Below are positions 25,966-34,995 of a DNA stretch of 57,262 nucleotides, in pieces. This stretch comes from an uncultured Lachnospiraceae bacterium (GTDB lineage Bacteria; Bacillota; Clostridia; Lachnospirales; Lachnospiraceae). The position numbers were made by a program, and so were the translations under genes. The number at the start of each line of letters is the position of its first letter. Positions within the stretch are counted from its first letter, which is position 1. The stretch is from positions 10,244-67,505 of the forward strand of contig CAJTSB010000016.1 of the NCBI GenBank assembly GCA_910578825.1, in the 5' to 3' direction. The notes under the pieces are model-generated. The model was not told where the DNA came from, ran no database searches, and saw nothing but the letters and a program-made list of their open reading frames with translations.

Positions 25966-26883
25966 ATGTTTGGAATAGCAAATCGAAAACAGGAAATAAA
26001 AGAAAAGGAGCAGGAGCTTGCGGCATGTCAGGCTGCGTTAGCGCAGACAGAGCATATGCTGGGCGAGATGAGCCTGATATGGATAAATGCGGAGCAGAAA
26101 CTTTCAGAAATGGAAAGGCAGCAGCGGGAGTTAGAGCGTCAATTGAAACAGGTAACGTCTGCGGCTGGCGCCATTTCCAACGAATCCGAGCGACAGGGGG
26201 AGCGCAATCAGAAGTTATTGCAGCAGGTAGAGGAAATTGCCGGCAAACAGGAGAAACTTCGGGCAGAACAGCGGGAGTCCTGGACAGAGGCAGGACAGAC
26301 GGAGGACAAAGAGCCGATTGATTTGACGAAAGTCGTCGCACCCATCACTGCGGAGCTGAGCCATGGAATGGATGAGATGCGCAATATGCTGGATGACGTG
26401 GTAGAGCTTGGAAAGCAGATGGGCGTGATTTCCCTGAATGCAGCCGTTGAGGCAGGAAGAATGGGAGAAGGCGGCAAGAAATTCGTGGAGGCAGCGGAGG
26501 AAGTTCGTGAATTGTCCGGAAAGTATCAGCAGGCGACGTCAACCCTGGCACAACAGATGCAGCTTGTGGGAATGAAATGGCAGAAGTCAAAGGGAGAAAT
26601 TGAAAAAGCGGAAGAACGAATGAAACAGCAGTATGCCGGATTGCTGAATGCAAGGAAAGCTTGTATGTTTGTGGGTGAGGAAGTGCTGAAACTTCCGATT
26701 ACAGAGCTTCAGGATGAAATGGAGAAGACATTTGAAGATGAGAAGATGCGGACGTGCTGCGAGGACGTATCGGAAAAAGCAGAGAAAGCCAATCAGGATT
26801 TCATACAACAGAGAGAATCCTTTGATGATCTGCGTCAGACAGCGCAGCAGGCGAAGAATCTTATAAAGAATATACAGGGGTGA
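25966..26883 (+). CDS. Soluble MCP-like signalling coiled-coil protein
   Basis: The 305-residue protein is almost all coiled coil. It carries the tip of the chemoreceptor signalling domain at VISLNAAVEAGRMGEGGKKF and VEAAEEVRELS (about 155-185), which in MCPs contacts CheW and CheA. It has no membrane helix and no sensor domain. AGAGGAAAAA precedes the ATG. It may be a cytoplasmic receptor or a structural relative; no chemotaxis genes are nearby. It is followed after 4 bases by a lipase gene, so co-transcription is likely. Confidence 0.8.
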   Translation: MFGIANRKQEIKEKEQELAACQAALAQTEHMLGEMSLIWINAEQKLSEMERQQRELERQLKQVTSAAGAISNESERQGERNQKLLQQVEEIAGKQEKLRAEQRESWTEAGQTEDKEPIDLTKVVAPITAELSHGMDEMRNMLDDVVELGKQMGVISLNAAVEAGRMGEGGKKFVEAAEEVRELSGKYQQATSTLAQQMQLVGMKWQKSKGEIEKAEERMKQQYAGLLNARKACMFVGEEVLKLPITELQDEMEKTFEDEKMRTCCEDVSEKAEKANQDFIQQRESFDDLRQTAQQAKNLIKNIQG

Positions 26884-26887
26884 TAGA

Positions 26888-27847
26888 ATGAAAAAAAGCA
26901 TATTTGGATTTTTATCCGCAGATGGGAAGACACAGATTCATGCGGTAAGATGGGAACCGGAACAGGGAAATATCCGGGGTGTTTTACAAATCAGCCACGG
27001 TATGGTAGAATATGTGGAACGCTACGAGGCGTTTGTAGCTTATTTGACGGAGAAAGGATTTCTGGTTGTCGGCAACGACCATCTGGGGCACGGGGAGTCC
27101 GTAACTTCACAGGAATTCTGGGGATATTTTGCACCGGAGAAGGGCAGTGATCTCGTAGTGGAGGACTTGCATCAGCTCCGCAGGAAAATGCAGAAGGAAT
27201 ATCCGCAACTTCCCTATTTTATGCTGGGCCACAGCATGGGTTCTTTCCTTTTGCGCAAATATTTATCCAAATATGGAAAAGGGTTGTCCGGCGCCATCAT
27301 TATGGGAACCGGTACACAGGCGAATGGAACCGTAAAAATGGGAAAAGCAGTCTGTAAAATTGTCGCATTGTTTCGCGGCTGGAATTACCGCAGTAAATTT
27401 GTCGATAAACAGGTATTTGCAGGGAACAATAAGAAATTTGCAGAAGAGGATTCCGGTTCCTGGCTGACGAAAGATAAGGAAATAGCAGACGCCTATGCAA
27501 AAGATCCGCGCTGTTCGTTTCAGTTTACGTTAAATGGTTTTTACAATTTGTTTGATACCATACATTACATTAATAAACCAGAGCATATTGATGCGATTCC
27601 CAAAAATCTTCCGTTGTTTTTCGTCTCCGGTGAGGAGGATCCGGTGGGCAATTACGGCGCAGGTGTGAAGACGGCATATGAGACGTACAGGCAGGCGGGG
27701 ATTACAGATGCCGCAATGAAACTGTATCCCTCAGACCGCCATGAAATATTAAACGAGCTGGACAGGGAAATGGTTTATGAAGACATTTATGGATGGATGT
27801 TCCATATCATAGAATTGAGGGAGGATGAAATGTGTAACAATTCGTAG
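26888..27847 (+). CDS. Alpha/beta hydrolase, monoacylglycerol lipase-like
   Basis: The 319-residue protein is a serine hydrolase of the lysophospholipase type. It has HGMVEYVERYEAFV (oxyanion region), NDHLGHGESV, the nucleophile elbow GHSMGS, and late acid and His residues in SGEEDPVGNYG and YPSDRHEILNE. It probably hydrolyses monoacylglycerols or lysophospholipids. It has no signal peptide. The ATG follows GGGGTGATAG, 4 bases after the MCP-like gene. Confidence 0.88.
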   Translation: MKKSIFGFLSADGKTQIHAVRWEPEQGNIRGVLQISHGMVEYVERYEAFVAYLTEKGFLVVGNDHLGHGESVTSQEFWGYFAPEKGSDLVVEDLHQLRRKMQKEYPQLPYFMLGHSMGSFLLRKYLSKYGKGLSGAIIMGTGTQANGTVKMGKAVCKIVALFRGWNYRSKFVDKQVFAGNNKKFAEEDSGSWLTKDKEIADAYAKDPRCSFQFTLNGFYNLFDTIHYINKPEHIDAIPKNLPLFFVSGEEDPVGNYGAGVKTAYETYRQAGITDAAMKLYPSDRHEILNELDREMVYEDIYGWMFHIIELREDEMCNNS

Positions 27848-27884
27848 GCACATGGGCAGTCATTTTGCCCCAAATCATCATATG

Positions 27885-27898
27885 GTACAATATTGTAC
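27885..27898. promoter_or_regulatory. 14-bp perfect palindrome upstream of the DUF1002 gene
   Basis: GTACAATATTGTAC lies 17 bases before the DUF1002 start and overlaps its probable promoter or leader. It could be an operator; no cognate regulator is identified. Confidence 0.4.
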
Positions 27899-27914
27899 AG
27901 AAATGGAGGAAACT

Positions 27915-29111
27915 ATGAAAAAGAATGTGAAAAAGTGGATAGCATTGCTGCTGGCGTGCGCGGTTATGACTTTACCGACTGCGAATGTTGTTGCGGCGGA
28001 GCCGACGCAAGAGACAGGTTTGGATGAGTCGGAGCCAATGCAGCAGCCGGAACCGGATGCTGCATCGGATGGAGCAGATGAGGGTACACCACAGATGGGA
28101 CCAGGCGCGACATCGGATGAGACAGCACCGCAGACAGAGCCGGATGCAGCGTCAGATGAGACAGAGCCGCAGACAGAGCCGGATGCAGCGTCAGATGAGA
28201 CCGAGCCGCAGTCAGAACCGGATGCAGCGTCAGACGAGACGGCGCCGCAGTCAGATCAGAGCGCAACGGATTTAGATGCAGCTGGACAAAAGGGTGAGGT
28301 TACTGAGCCCATCACCAAGGAGGATAAGCCGTTCCTTGCACTGGGCGCGAATCTATCGGCAGAGCAGCAGGCGGTCGTGCTGGGGCTTTTGGGAATCAAC
28401 CCGGCGGAACTTGCCGATTACGATGTGATTTATATCACCAACGAGGAGGAGCATCAATATCTGGGAAATTATGTAGCAGCGGATAAGATTGGTTCACGCT
28501 CGCTTTCCTCGGTACTTATTGTGAAGAGAGAACAGGGACACGGCATCAACATTTCTACTAAGAATATTTCCTATTGTACGATTGGAATGTATAAAAATGC
28601 ATTGATTACAGCAGGAATTACCGATGCGGATATTATTGTTGCGGGACCTACGCCCATTTCAGGAACAGCAGCTTTGGTGGGAGCCATGAAGGCATATTCC
28701 AGTATGACCGGAGAGGCGGTTACTGAGGAAAGTATGGACACAGCGTTAAATGAGCTGGTTCTTACCGGAGATTTGGCAAGTGCAGTGGGTGATTCAGAAA
28801 AAGCAGAGGAGTTGATTGCTTATCTGAAACAGGAGATACTCTCAAGAGATTTAAGTGATGAAAGTGAGATTCGTGCGGCAATCAACGAAGCATGTGAGAA
28901 GTTTGAGGTTTCTCTTTCTGAGGATGAGGTGAATCAGATTGTTGGTTTGCTCAAGAAGATCGGACAGTTGGATCTTGACATAGATTCTATTACGAAACAG
29001 GCGCAGGATCTGTACGATAAGCTTTCCAATATTGATGCTGGAGGATTTTTCAGTAAGATTGCGAATTTCTTTGGCAAGATTGCGGATTTCTTTAAGGGAT
29101 TGTTTTCTTAA
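27915..29111 (+). CDS. Secreted DUF1002-family protein with Pro/Glu/Asp/Ala-rich repeats
   Basis: The 398-residue protein has a signal peptide (about 1-28, ending VVAAE). An acidic low-complexity region (about 30-125) follows, with near-identical 13-residue units (PQTEPDAASDETE). Then comes a DUF1002 domain (about 150-375) with LGLLGINPAELADYDVIYI, NISYCTIGMYKNALIT and SGTAALVGAMKAY. Helical F-rich repeats (FFSKIANFFGKIADFFKG) close it. The family's function is unknown; B. subtilis YpuA belongs to it. GGAGGA precedes the ATG. Confidence 0.85.
   Translation: MKKNVKKWIALLLACAVMTLPTANVVAAEPTQETGLDESEPMQQPEPDAASDGADEGTPQMGPGATSDETAPQTEPDAASDETEPQTEPDAASDETEPQSEPDAASDETAPQSDQSATDLDAAGQKGEVTEPITKEDKPFLALGANLSAEQQAVVLGLLGINPAELADYDVIYITNEEEHQYLGNYVAADKIGSRSLSSVLIVKREQGHGINISTKNISYCTIGMYKNALITAGITDADIIVAGPTPISGTAALVGAMKAYSSMTGEAVTEESMDTALNELVLTGDLASAVGDSEKAEELIAYLKQEILSRDLSDESEIRAAINEACEKFEVSLSEDEVNQIVGLLKKIGQLDLDIDSITKQAQDLYDKLSNIDAGGFFSKIANFFGKIADFFKGLFS
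28127..28256 (+). repeat. 39-bp coding tandem repeat in the DUF1002 gene
   Basis: About three copies of a 39-base unit encode PQ(T/S)EPDAASDET(E/A), with flanking degenerate copies. Identity is high at the DNA level (for example CCGGATGCAGCGTCAGA), so copy number could vary between strains. Confidence 0.7.
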
Positions 29112-29115
29112 ATAG

Positions 29116-29155
29116 AGCGGGCGCCGGGGGTTATTCCCTGGCGCCCGTATTTTCT
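29116..29155. terminator. Bidirectional terminator between convergent genes
   Basis: CGGGCGCC (29118-29125) pairs with GGCGCCCG (29140-29147), and TATTTTCTT follows. It separates the DUF1002 gene from the convergent membrane protein gene. Confidence 0.8.
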
Positions 29156-30156
29156 TGTGTTTGAACGGTTTTGTTCTTTATTTTCAGGCGATTTTCTTCG
29201 TTAAATCCAACTAAAATATCATGATTTGCCTCCGACAGATAGTCAATGATACCGTCAATGTCGGACTTCATATTTTTCGGACATTGAATGTACAAGTGCT
29301 TATTTGCGGTAATATGCAGTGTATAGGAAATGCTGAAATGGTGCCAGAGGATTTTGTGTAAAGTGGAATATTTATAAATCCAGATGATTTCCGCAATTGG
29401 TACGACAGCAACGCCGTAGCTTGCAAGCACAATGAAATAGTGTTCCGTGATAAACATATCCTCCGTGGCAAGCTGAGGCAGGGTGGCGAGCTCCTCTTCC
29501 GCCTGTGCAAGCAGCACAGAAGGTTTCCCGAAACGTCCCAGCTGGCGGCAGGTGGGTGAGAATATCGGGAAATAGATATAAAGGATATAGAGCAGCAGAC
29601 GAATGACAGTGTAAGCGCCGGTTGCAAAGTAAATGCCCATCAAAAGACTGCTTCGGAAGAGCTTAAACGCTGGTTCGCTGATAAAGTATCCGCTGACTTT
29701 CCCGGAAATGCCGTCCTTTGTCCAGTTCAGATCCTGGGACAGTTTGTCCAGTAAAGCGTCATACATGGCATTTCCTTTCAGGACACGCCCGCGAATCTGA
29801 ACCGAGTCAATTTCAGGCAGACCCTCCTCGCAGGTGTGGGGAGAAAGCAGGACAATTATGCACTGTCCGTCCCACATTGTATAATAATAATATCCGTTGG
29901 TCTGTCCAAAGGAAGTGTTTGTATAACCGGTAAAGTACAGGTTTTCGAGGTTCGCATCTACATAAGAAAAATGCGCATTGCTGTAGGCGGCGAGATTACC
30001 GGGATTGTCCAGATGCTGCGGCAATAGGATGTCATGCAGTGGAAAGAGAATCCACAGGATAATCAGGATAAGCAGATATATAATAGGCGAAACCAGTCTC
30101 CGCAGGTAAGCTTTGCGGATGTGTCTGGAAATATAATTGTCGTAATTTTCGGTCAT
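29131..30156 (-). CDS. Uncharacterised membrane protein
   Basis: The 341-residue protein has a membrane segment near residues 23-42, an extracellular-looking domain of about 120 residues, a second membrane segment near 172-195 and a cytoplasmic C-terminal part (about 200-325). That part has a PH-like look (EHYFIVLASYGVAVVPIAEI, then an IWIYKY strand). I think it may fall in a Lachnospiraceae DUF family but cannot name it with confidence. It starts from GGAGCT and is divergent from the methyltransferase gene at 30302. Confidence 0.65.
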   Translation of the reverse strand: MTENYDNYISRHIRKAYLRRLVSPIIYLLILIILWILFPLHDILLPQHLDNPGNLAAYSNAHFSYVDANLENLYFTGYTNTSFGQTNGYYYYTMWDGQCIIVLLSPHTCEEGLPEIDSVQIRGRVLKGNAMYDALLDKLSQDLNWTKDGISGKVSGYFISEPAFKLFRSSLLMGIYFATGAYTVIRLLLYILYIYFPIFSPTCRQLGRFGKPSVLLAQAEEELATLPQLATEDMFITEHYFIVLASYGVAVVPIAEIIWIYKYSTLHKILWHHFSISYTLHITANKHLYIQCPKNMKSDIDGIIDYLSEANHDILVGFNEENRLKIKNKTVQTQENTGARE

Positions 30157-30301
30157 AGAGAGCTCCTTTTAGGTAATGGTTTCCTGCCTTGTTATAGTAT
30201 CATATATGCGCGGGGATTTTCAATAGAAAAAACTTTCCCGGCAACCTTCTTGATTTTTCCATGTAAAGTTGATAGTATTAATTGGAATATGGAGGAAGAA
30301 C

Positions 30302-31087
30302 ATGGAAGCGTATACCGGATTTGCAGAGGTTTATGATTTATTTATGGACGATGTGCCGTATCAGGAATGGAGCCGTTATCTGATTGGACTGTTACAGGAG
30401 TATCAGGTATCTGAGGGACTTGTGTTGGAGCTGGGCTGCGGCACGGGCAGGATGACGCGGCTTTTGGCACAGGAAGGCTACGATATGATTGGCGTGGACT
30501 CTTCCGAAGAAATGCTGCAGATTGCAAGGGAAATGGAATGGAATCAGGCAGGAGACGAGGGAGCGGACGGCGGAAAGGAACAGCCTGATATTTTATATCT
30601 TCTTCAGGATATGCGGGAATTTGAATTGTATGGCACGGTGAAAGCAGTGGTGTGCGTCTGTGACTCGCTCAATTATATTCTGGAAGAGGAAGAGCTGCTG
30701 ACGGTATTTCGTCTGGTGAACAATTATCTGGATCCTGGCGGAGTATTTATTTTTGATATGAATACTCTGTACAAATACAGGGAAATCTTAGGAGAGAATA
30801 CCATCTGTGAGAACCGTGAAGAGGGAAGTTTCATCTGGGAAAATTATTATGACGAAGGGACGCAGACGAATCAGTATGATTTGACGCTGTTTATACGGGA
30901 ATCGCAGGATTTGTACCGAAAATATGAGGAAACGCACGTGCAGAGGGGATATGAACTGCACAAGGTGCAGAGTCTTCTGGAAGAGGCTGGCATGGAGTTT
31001 ATAGCTTGTTACGATGCATTTACCAGAGAGCCGGTGAGAGCGGACAGCGAGCGGATGTATGTGATAGCGCGGGAGCGGGGAAAATAG
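30302..31087 (+). CDS. Class I SAM-dependent methyltransferase
   Basis: The 261-residue protein begins MEAYTGFAEVYDLFMDDVPY, typical of a Clostridial methyltransferase family. It has LELGCGTGRMTRLLA (motif I), GVDSSEEML (motif II), LQDMREFEL and VCDSLNYIL. Relatives methylate unknown small substrates. GGAGGAAGAAC precedes ATG 30302. It heads a same-strand run with hslO, nadE, DUF5685 and the DnaJ-domain gene. Confidence 0.9.
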   Translation: MEAYTGFAEVYDLFMDDVPYQEWSRYLIGLLQEYQVSEGLVLELGCGTGRMTRLLAQEGYDMIGVDSSEEMLQIAREMEWNQAGDEGADGGKEQPDILYLLQDMREFELYGTVKAVVCVCDSLNYILEEEELLTVFRLVNNYLDPGGVFIFDMNTLYKYREILGENTICENREEGSFIWENYYDEGTQTNQYDLTLFIRESQDLYRKYEETHVQRGYELHKVQSLLEEAGMEFIACYDAFTREPVRADSERMYVIARERGK

Positions 31088-31153
31088 CAAAGCAGGACGG
31101 AAAAGCAATTAGAATAATAAGAAAACGATAAATCTTAAAAGGCAGGATAAGTT

Positions 31154-32038
31154 ATGGGTGAATACAGAGACTATATGGTAAGAGCAACGGCGGCGAACAA
31201 TCAGATTCGGGCATTTGCGGTGACGTCGCGGGATCTGGTGGAACAGGCGAGAAGTTATCACAATACCAGTCCGGTGATTACGGCTGCGCTTGGCAGGTTA
31301 TTGACCGGGGGCGTTATGATGGGTTGTATGATGAAGGGAGAAAAAGATCTTCTGACCTTGCAGATTAAATGCCAGGGAGCGGCAAAGGGGATGACGGTTA
31401 CCGCAGACAGCAGGGGAAATGTCAAAGGCTATCCGCAGGCGCCGGATGTCATGCTGCCGCCAAACGCCAAAGGCAAACTGGACGTTTCCGGCGCATTGGG
31501 ATTGGGAATTTTAAGCGTCATCAAGGATATGGGGCTGAAGGAGCCTTATGTGGGACAGGTTGCCTTGCAGACTTCTGAGATTGCTGAGGATTTAACTTAC
31601 TATTTTGCAACATCTGAGCAGGTGCCATCTGCGGTCGGGCTTGGCGTCCTCATGAATCGGGACAATACGGTTGCGCAGGCTGGGGGATTTATCGTTCAGT
31701 TGATGCCATATACCGATGAGAAAGTGATTTCGACCCTGGAAAAGAAGGTTGCCGAGGTGACGTCTGTCACAGATTTACTGAAACAGGGGATAACGCCGGA
31801 GGCAATGCTGGAGCAGATGTTAGGGGAATTTGGCGTAGAGGTTTCACAAAGAGTTCCGGTACAGTATTTCTGCAACTGTTCCAAAGAGCGTGTGACGCGT
31901 GCGATTGCAAGCATTGGAAAGAAAGATATTCAGGAAATGATTGATGCAGGTGAGTCCATTGAAGTCAACTGCCAGTTCTGCGACAGGCATTATGTGTTCA
32001 CCCCGCAGGAGCTTGGAGAGATTTTGAAAGGAAAATAG
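31154..32038 (+). CDS. hslO: Redox-regulated chaperone Hsp33
   Basis: The 294-residue protein matches Hsp33: TAALGRLLTGGVMMGCMMKG in the first part, and a C-terminal zinc site made of CNCSKERV and CQFCDRHY. Oxidation of these cysteines releases zinc and turns on holdase activity, protecting proteins under oxidative stress. GGCAGGATAA precedes the ATG. Length is standard. Confidence 0.96.
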   Translation: MGEYRDYMVRATAANNQIRAFAVTSRDLVEQARSYHNTSPVITAALGRLLTGGVMMGCMMKGEKDLLTLQIKCQGAAKGMTVTADSRGNVKGYPQAPDVMLPPNAKGKLDVSGALGLGILSVIKDMGLKEPYVGQVALQTSEIAEDLTYYFATSEQVPSAVGLGVLMNRDNTVAQAGGFIVQLMPYTDEKVISTLEKKVAEVTSVTDLLKQGITPEAMLEQMLGEFGVEVSQRVPVQYFCNCSKERVTRAIASIGKKDIQEMIDAGESIEVNCQFCDRHYVFTPQELGEILKGK

Positions 32039-32078
32039 AGATTGAAATAAATTTAATGGGATAGAGAGGAACTGAGCA

Positions 32079-34016
32079 GTGAAGGATGGTTTTATTAAAG
32101 TGGCGGCAGTAACCCCGAAGATTCGGGTTGCCGACCCGGAATATAACAGAAAGAAAATCATGGAGAAAATTGAGGAGGCTGAGAAAGAAAGAGCCGTGGT
32201 GGTAGTATTTCCGGAACTCTGTATTACGGGCTACACGTGCGGAGATTTGTTTTTTCAGGAGCCGTTGCTGGAGGAAGCGCAGGAGGTTTTAATTCAGATT
32301 GCGAAAGATACGGCAGGGAAAAATATGCTGGTATTTGTGGGTCTTCCGATTGCTTACCGTGGGAAACTCTACAATGTGGCAGCGGCTCTTTCCAATGGTG
32401 TAATTCTGGGTTTGGTTCCCAAACAGTGTATCCCTGCTTATAATGAATTTTATGAAACGCGGTATTTTGCCGAGGGAATGAAGGAATCGGTGGATGTGAT
32501 TTTAAATAATAACATCCGCGTCCTCATGGGCGGACATCTGCTGTTTTGTCCGGACAGCATGCCGGAATTAAAGATTGGCGCGGAAATCTGCGAGGATATC
32601 TGGTCGCCCCAGCCGCCCAGTATTTCACATGCGCTTGCCGGAGCAAATCTGATTGTAAATCTCTCGGCAAGCAATGAGTTGACGGGAAAGGACTGTTATC
32701 GGAAAAATCTGGTGGAAGGGCAGTCTGCGCGTTTAATCTGCGCTTATGTGTATGCAAGTGCGGGAGATGGGGAGTCCACACAGGACGTTGTGTATTCTGC
32801 GCATAACATGATTGCAGAAAATGGAATTATGCTGGCAGAGGCAAAGCGTTTTCAGAATCAGTCCATCTATGCCGAACTCGATATTCAAAAGCTTGGCGGG
32901 CAGCGCAGAAGGATGACGACGTTCCAGGTAGACAAGGGTGATTATCAGGAGATTATGTTTCATCTGAAAAAGGAGAAGACAGAGCTTACGCGTTTTATAA
33001 ACCCGACGCCTTTTGTGCCGGGAAAAGCAGAAGAACGCAGGAAACGCTGTGAAGAGATTTTACTGATTCAATCCATGGGCTTGAAAAAACGGCTGGAGCA
33101 CACGAATTGTCAATGTGCGGTTGTGGGAATTTCCGGTGGTCTGGATTCCACGCTTGCCCTGCTTGTAACGGTACGGGCTTTTGATCTGCTGGGACTTGAC
33201 CGCAAGGGCATCTGTGCGGTTACCATGCCAGGATTTGGCACGACTGACCGGACGTATGACAATGCGGTTCATTTGGTTCGATGCCTGGGAGCAGATTTAA
33301 GTGAAGTGAATATCAGCGAGGCAGTGCGGGTACATTTTCGTGATATCGGGCAGGAGGAGAGCAATCATGACGTAACTTATGAGAACGGACAGGCGAGAGA
33401 GCGGACGCAGATCTTGATGGATATTGCCAACCAGAAGAATGGCATGGTAATTGGCACGGGCGATATGTCCGAGCTTGCGCTTGGCTGGGCGACTTATAAC
33501 GGAGACCATATGTCCATGTATGGGGTCAACGCGTCTGTGCCGAAGACACTTGTCCGCCATCTGGTACGCTATTATGCAGATACCTGTGGAAATAATGAGC
33601 TTGCAGAGGTTCTTCTGGATGTTCTGGATACTCCGGTAAGTCCGGAGCTGTTACCGCCGGAGGATGGGAAAATTTCACAGAAAACGGAAGATCTGGTGGG
33701 ACCGTATGAGTTACACGATTTCTTCCTCTATCATATGCTGCGTTTCGGGTTCGGACCGGAGAAGATTTTCCGTCTGGCCGTGTATGCGTTTTGTGGCAAA
33801 GATGGCTTGGATAAGACGAAATATACGCCGGAGATTATTCTAAAATGGGAGAAGACATTTATCCGACGGTTTTTCAGCCAGCAGTTTAAACGTTCCTGCC
33901 TGCCGGATGGACCAAAAGTCGGAACCGTGGCGGTGTCTCCGCGCGGGGATTTGCGGATGCCGAGTGACGCCAGTGCGGAATTATGGCTGGCGCGTCTGGA
34001 AAAGTGTATGACATAA
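32079..34016 (+). CDS. nadE: Glutamine-hydrolysing NAD+ synthase
   Basis: The 645-residue enzyme has an N-terminal nitrilase-type amidase domain (about 1-290, with VFPELCITGYTCGD, an EFYETRYF region and AEICEDIW holding the catalytic Cys) and a C-terminal synthetase domain with the PP-loop GISGGLDSTLALL. It makes NAD+ from deamido-NAD+, ATP and glutamine. A GTG start is supported by AGAGAGGA 8 bases upstream. It complements the nicotinate phosphoribosyltransferase encoded at 18.7-20.2 kb. Confidence 0.96.
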   Translation: MKDGFIKVAAVTPKIRVADPEYNRKKIMEKIEEAEKERAVVVVFPELCITGYTCGDLFFQEPLLEEAQEVLIQIAKDTAGKNMLVFVGLPIAYRGKLYNVAAALSNGVILGLVPKQCIPAYNEFYETRYFAEGMKESVDVILNNNIRVLMGGHLLFCPDSMPELKIGAEICEDIWSPQPPSISHALAGANLIVNLSASNELTGKDCYRKNLVEGQSARLICAYVYASAGDGESTQDVVYSAHNMIAENGIMLAEAKRFQNQSIYAELDIQKLGGQRRRMTTFQVDKGDYQEIMFHLKKEKTELTRFINPTPFVPGKAEERRKRCEEILLIQSMGLKKRLEHTNCQCAVVGISGGLDSTLALLVTVRAFDLLGLDRKGICAVTMPGFGTTDRTYDNAVHLVRCLGADLSEVNISEAVRVHFRDIGQEESNHDVTYENGQARERTQILMDIANQKNGMVIGTGDMSELALGWATYNGDHMSMYGVNASVPKTLVRHLVRYYADTCGNNELAEVLLDVLDTPVSPELLPPEDGKISQKTEDLVGPYELHDFFLYHMLRFGFGPEKIFRLAVYAFCGKDGLDKTKYTPEIILKWEKTFIRRFFSQQFKRSCLPDGPKVGTVAVSPRGDLRMPSDASAELWLARLEKCMT

Positions 34017-34158
34017 CCGGGTTTCCAAATGAATTTGGACGATCTGACTTGCAGTTTCCAGGGGGTTCTGAATAGTTGCGATACAGTTTATATTTTTTTC
34101 ATAGAATTTTTTCGGTTTTTTAATTGCAATTATCTTGAGAAAGATTAAAATAATATCT

Positions 34159-34995
34159 ATGTTTGGATATATTATTGTGAATAAACCGGAAATGAAATTT
34201 AAGGATTTTGATTTGTATCAATCTTATTACTGCGGTCTCTGTAAGACGCTAAGAGACGGATATGGCAGAACGGGACAGATGACGTTGAGTTATGATATGA
34301 CGTTCGTTATTCTGCTGCTCACCAGCCTTTATGAGCCAAAGACAGCGCTGGATGAAAGGAGATGCGTGGCGCATCCGTTTGAGCGGCATCCTGTGAGAGC
34401 CAATGTATTCTCGCAATATGCGGCGGATATGAATATTTTGTTATCCTATTATAAATGTCTGGATGACTGGGAGGATGAGCGGAAAATTACGAAGAAAGCC
34501 ATGGCGCAGTCCTTGCGTGGGAAGTTTCGGAAGGCGGCGCAGACCTACCCAGAGAAGGAACGCCTGATACGGGAGAAGATGGGGCAGATTCGCCGCTGTG
34601 AGAAAGAAAAGAGCCGGGATGTGGATGAGGCGTCCGGGTATTTCGGTGAGATTATGGCGGAGATTTTCGTGTACTGTAAGGATGAATGGGAGCACGATTT
34701 GCGCAGGATGGGATTTTTCCTCGGCAAATTTATTTATTTGATGGATGCCTGTGAAGATGTAGAGAAAGACGCGAAGACAGGAAATTACAATGTGTTTGCG
34801 CATGAATATAAAGAGGCAGACTTTTTGCAACGTACAGAGAAGATTCTCAGTATGATGATGGCAGAGTGTTCACGTGCGTTTGAACGGCTGCCTATTGTAG
34901 AGAATACAGAAATTTTACGCAATATCCTGTACTCCGGCGTGTGGTGCAGGTACGAGCTTGTAAAGCGCAGACGGGAAGGAAACCAGCATGTATGA
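34159..34995 (+). CDS. DUF5685-family protein
   Basis: The 278-residue protein begins MFGYIIVNKPEMKFKDFDLY, then YYCGLCKTLRDGYG, a signature I associate with DUF5685 of Clostridia. It is helical and rich in Cys in its first third, with a late DACEDVEKDAKTGNYN motif that recalls all-helical prenyltransferase-like folds. No activity is known to me. The start follows the family; the ribosome binding site is weak (GAGAAAG, 15 bases away). Its 3' end overlaps the DnaJ-domain gene by 8 bp. Confidence 0.75.
   Translation: MFGYIIVNKPEMKFKDFDLYQSYYCGLCKTLRDGYGRTGQMTLSYDMTFVILLLTSLYEPKTALDERRCVAHPFERHPVRANVFSQYAADMNILLSYYKCLDDWEDERKITKKAMAQSLRGKFRKAAQTYPEKERLIREKMGQIRRCEKEKSRDVDEASGYFGEIMAEIFVYCKDEWEHDLRRMGFFLGKFIYLMDACEDVEKDAKTGNYNVFAHEYKEADFLQRTEKILSMMMAECSRAFERLPIVENTEILRNILYSGVWCRYELVKRRREGNQHV

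Noticed and set aside
28127..28256. Regularly spaced repeats resembling a CRISPR array
   Set aside because: The units are directly adjacent, 39 bp long and in frame within a secreted protein; there are no unique spacers and no cas genes.
27964..28266. 100-codon minus-strand frame rich in LTLHP repeats
   Set aside because: It is the antisense shadow of the DUF1002 repeat region; it has no ribosome binding site or family features.
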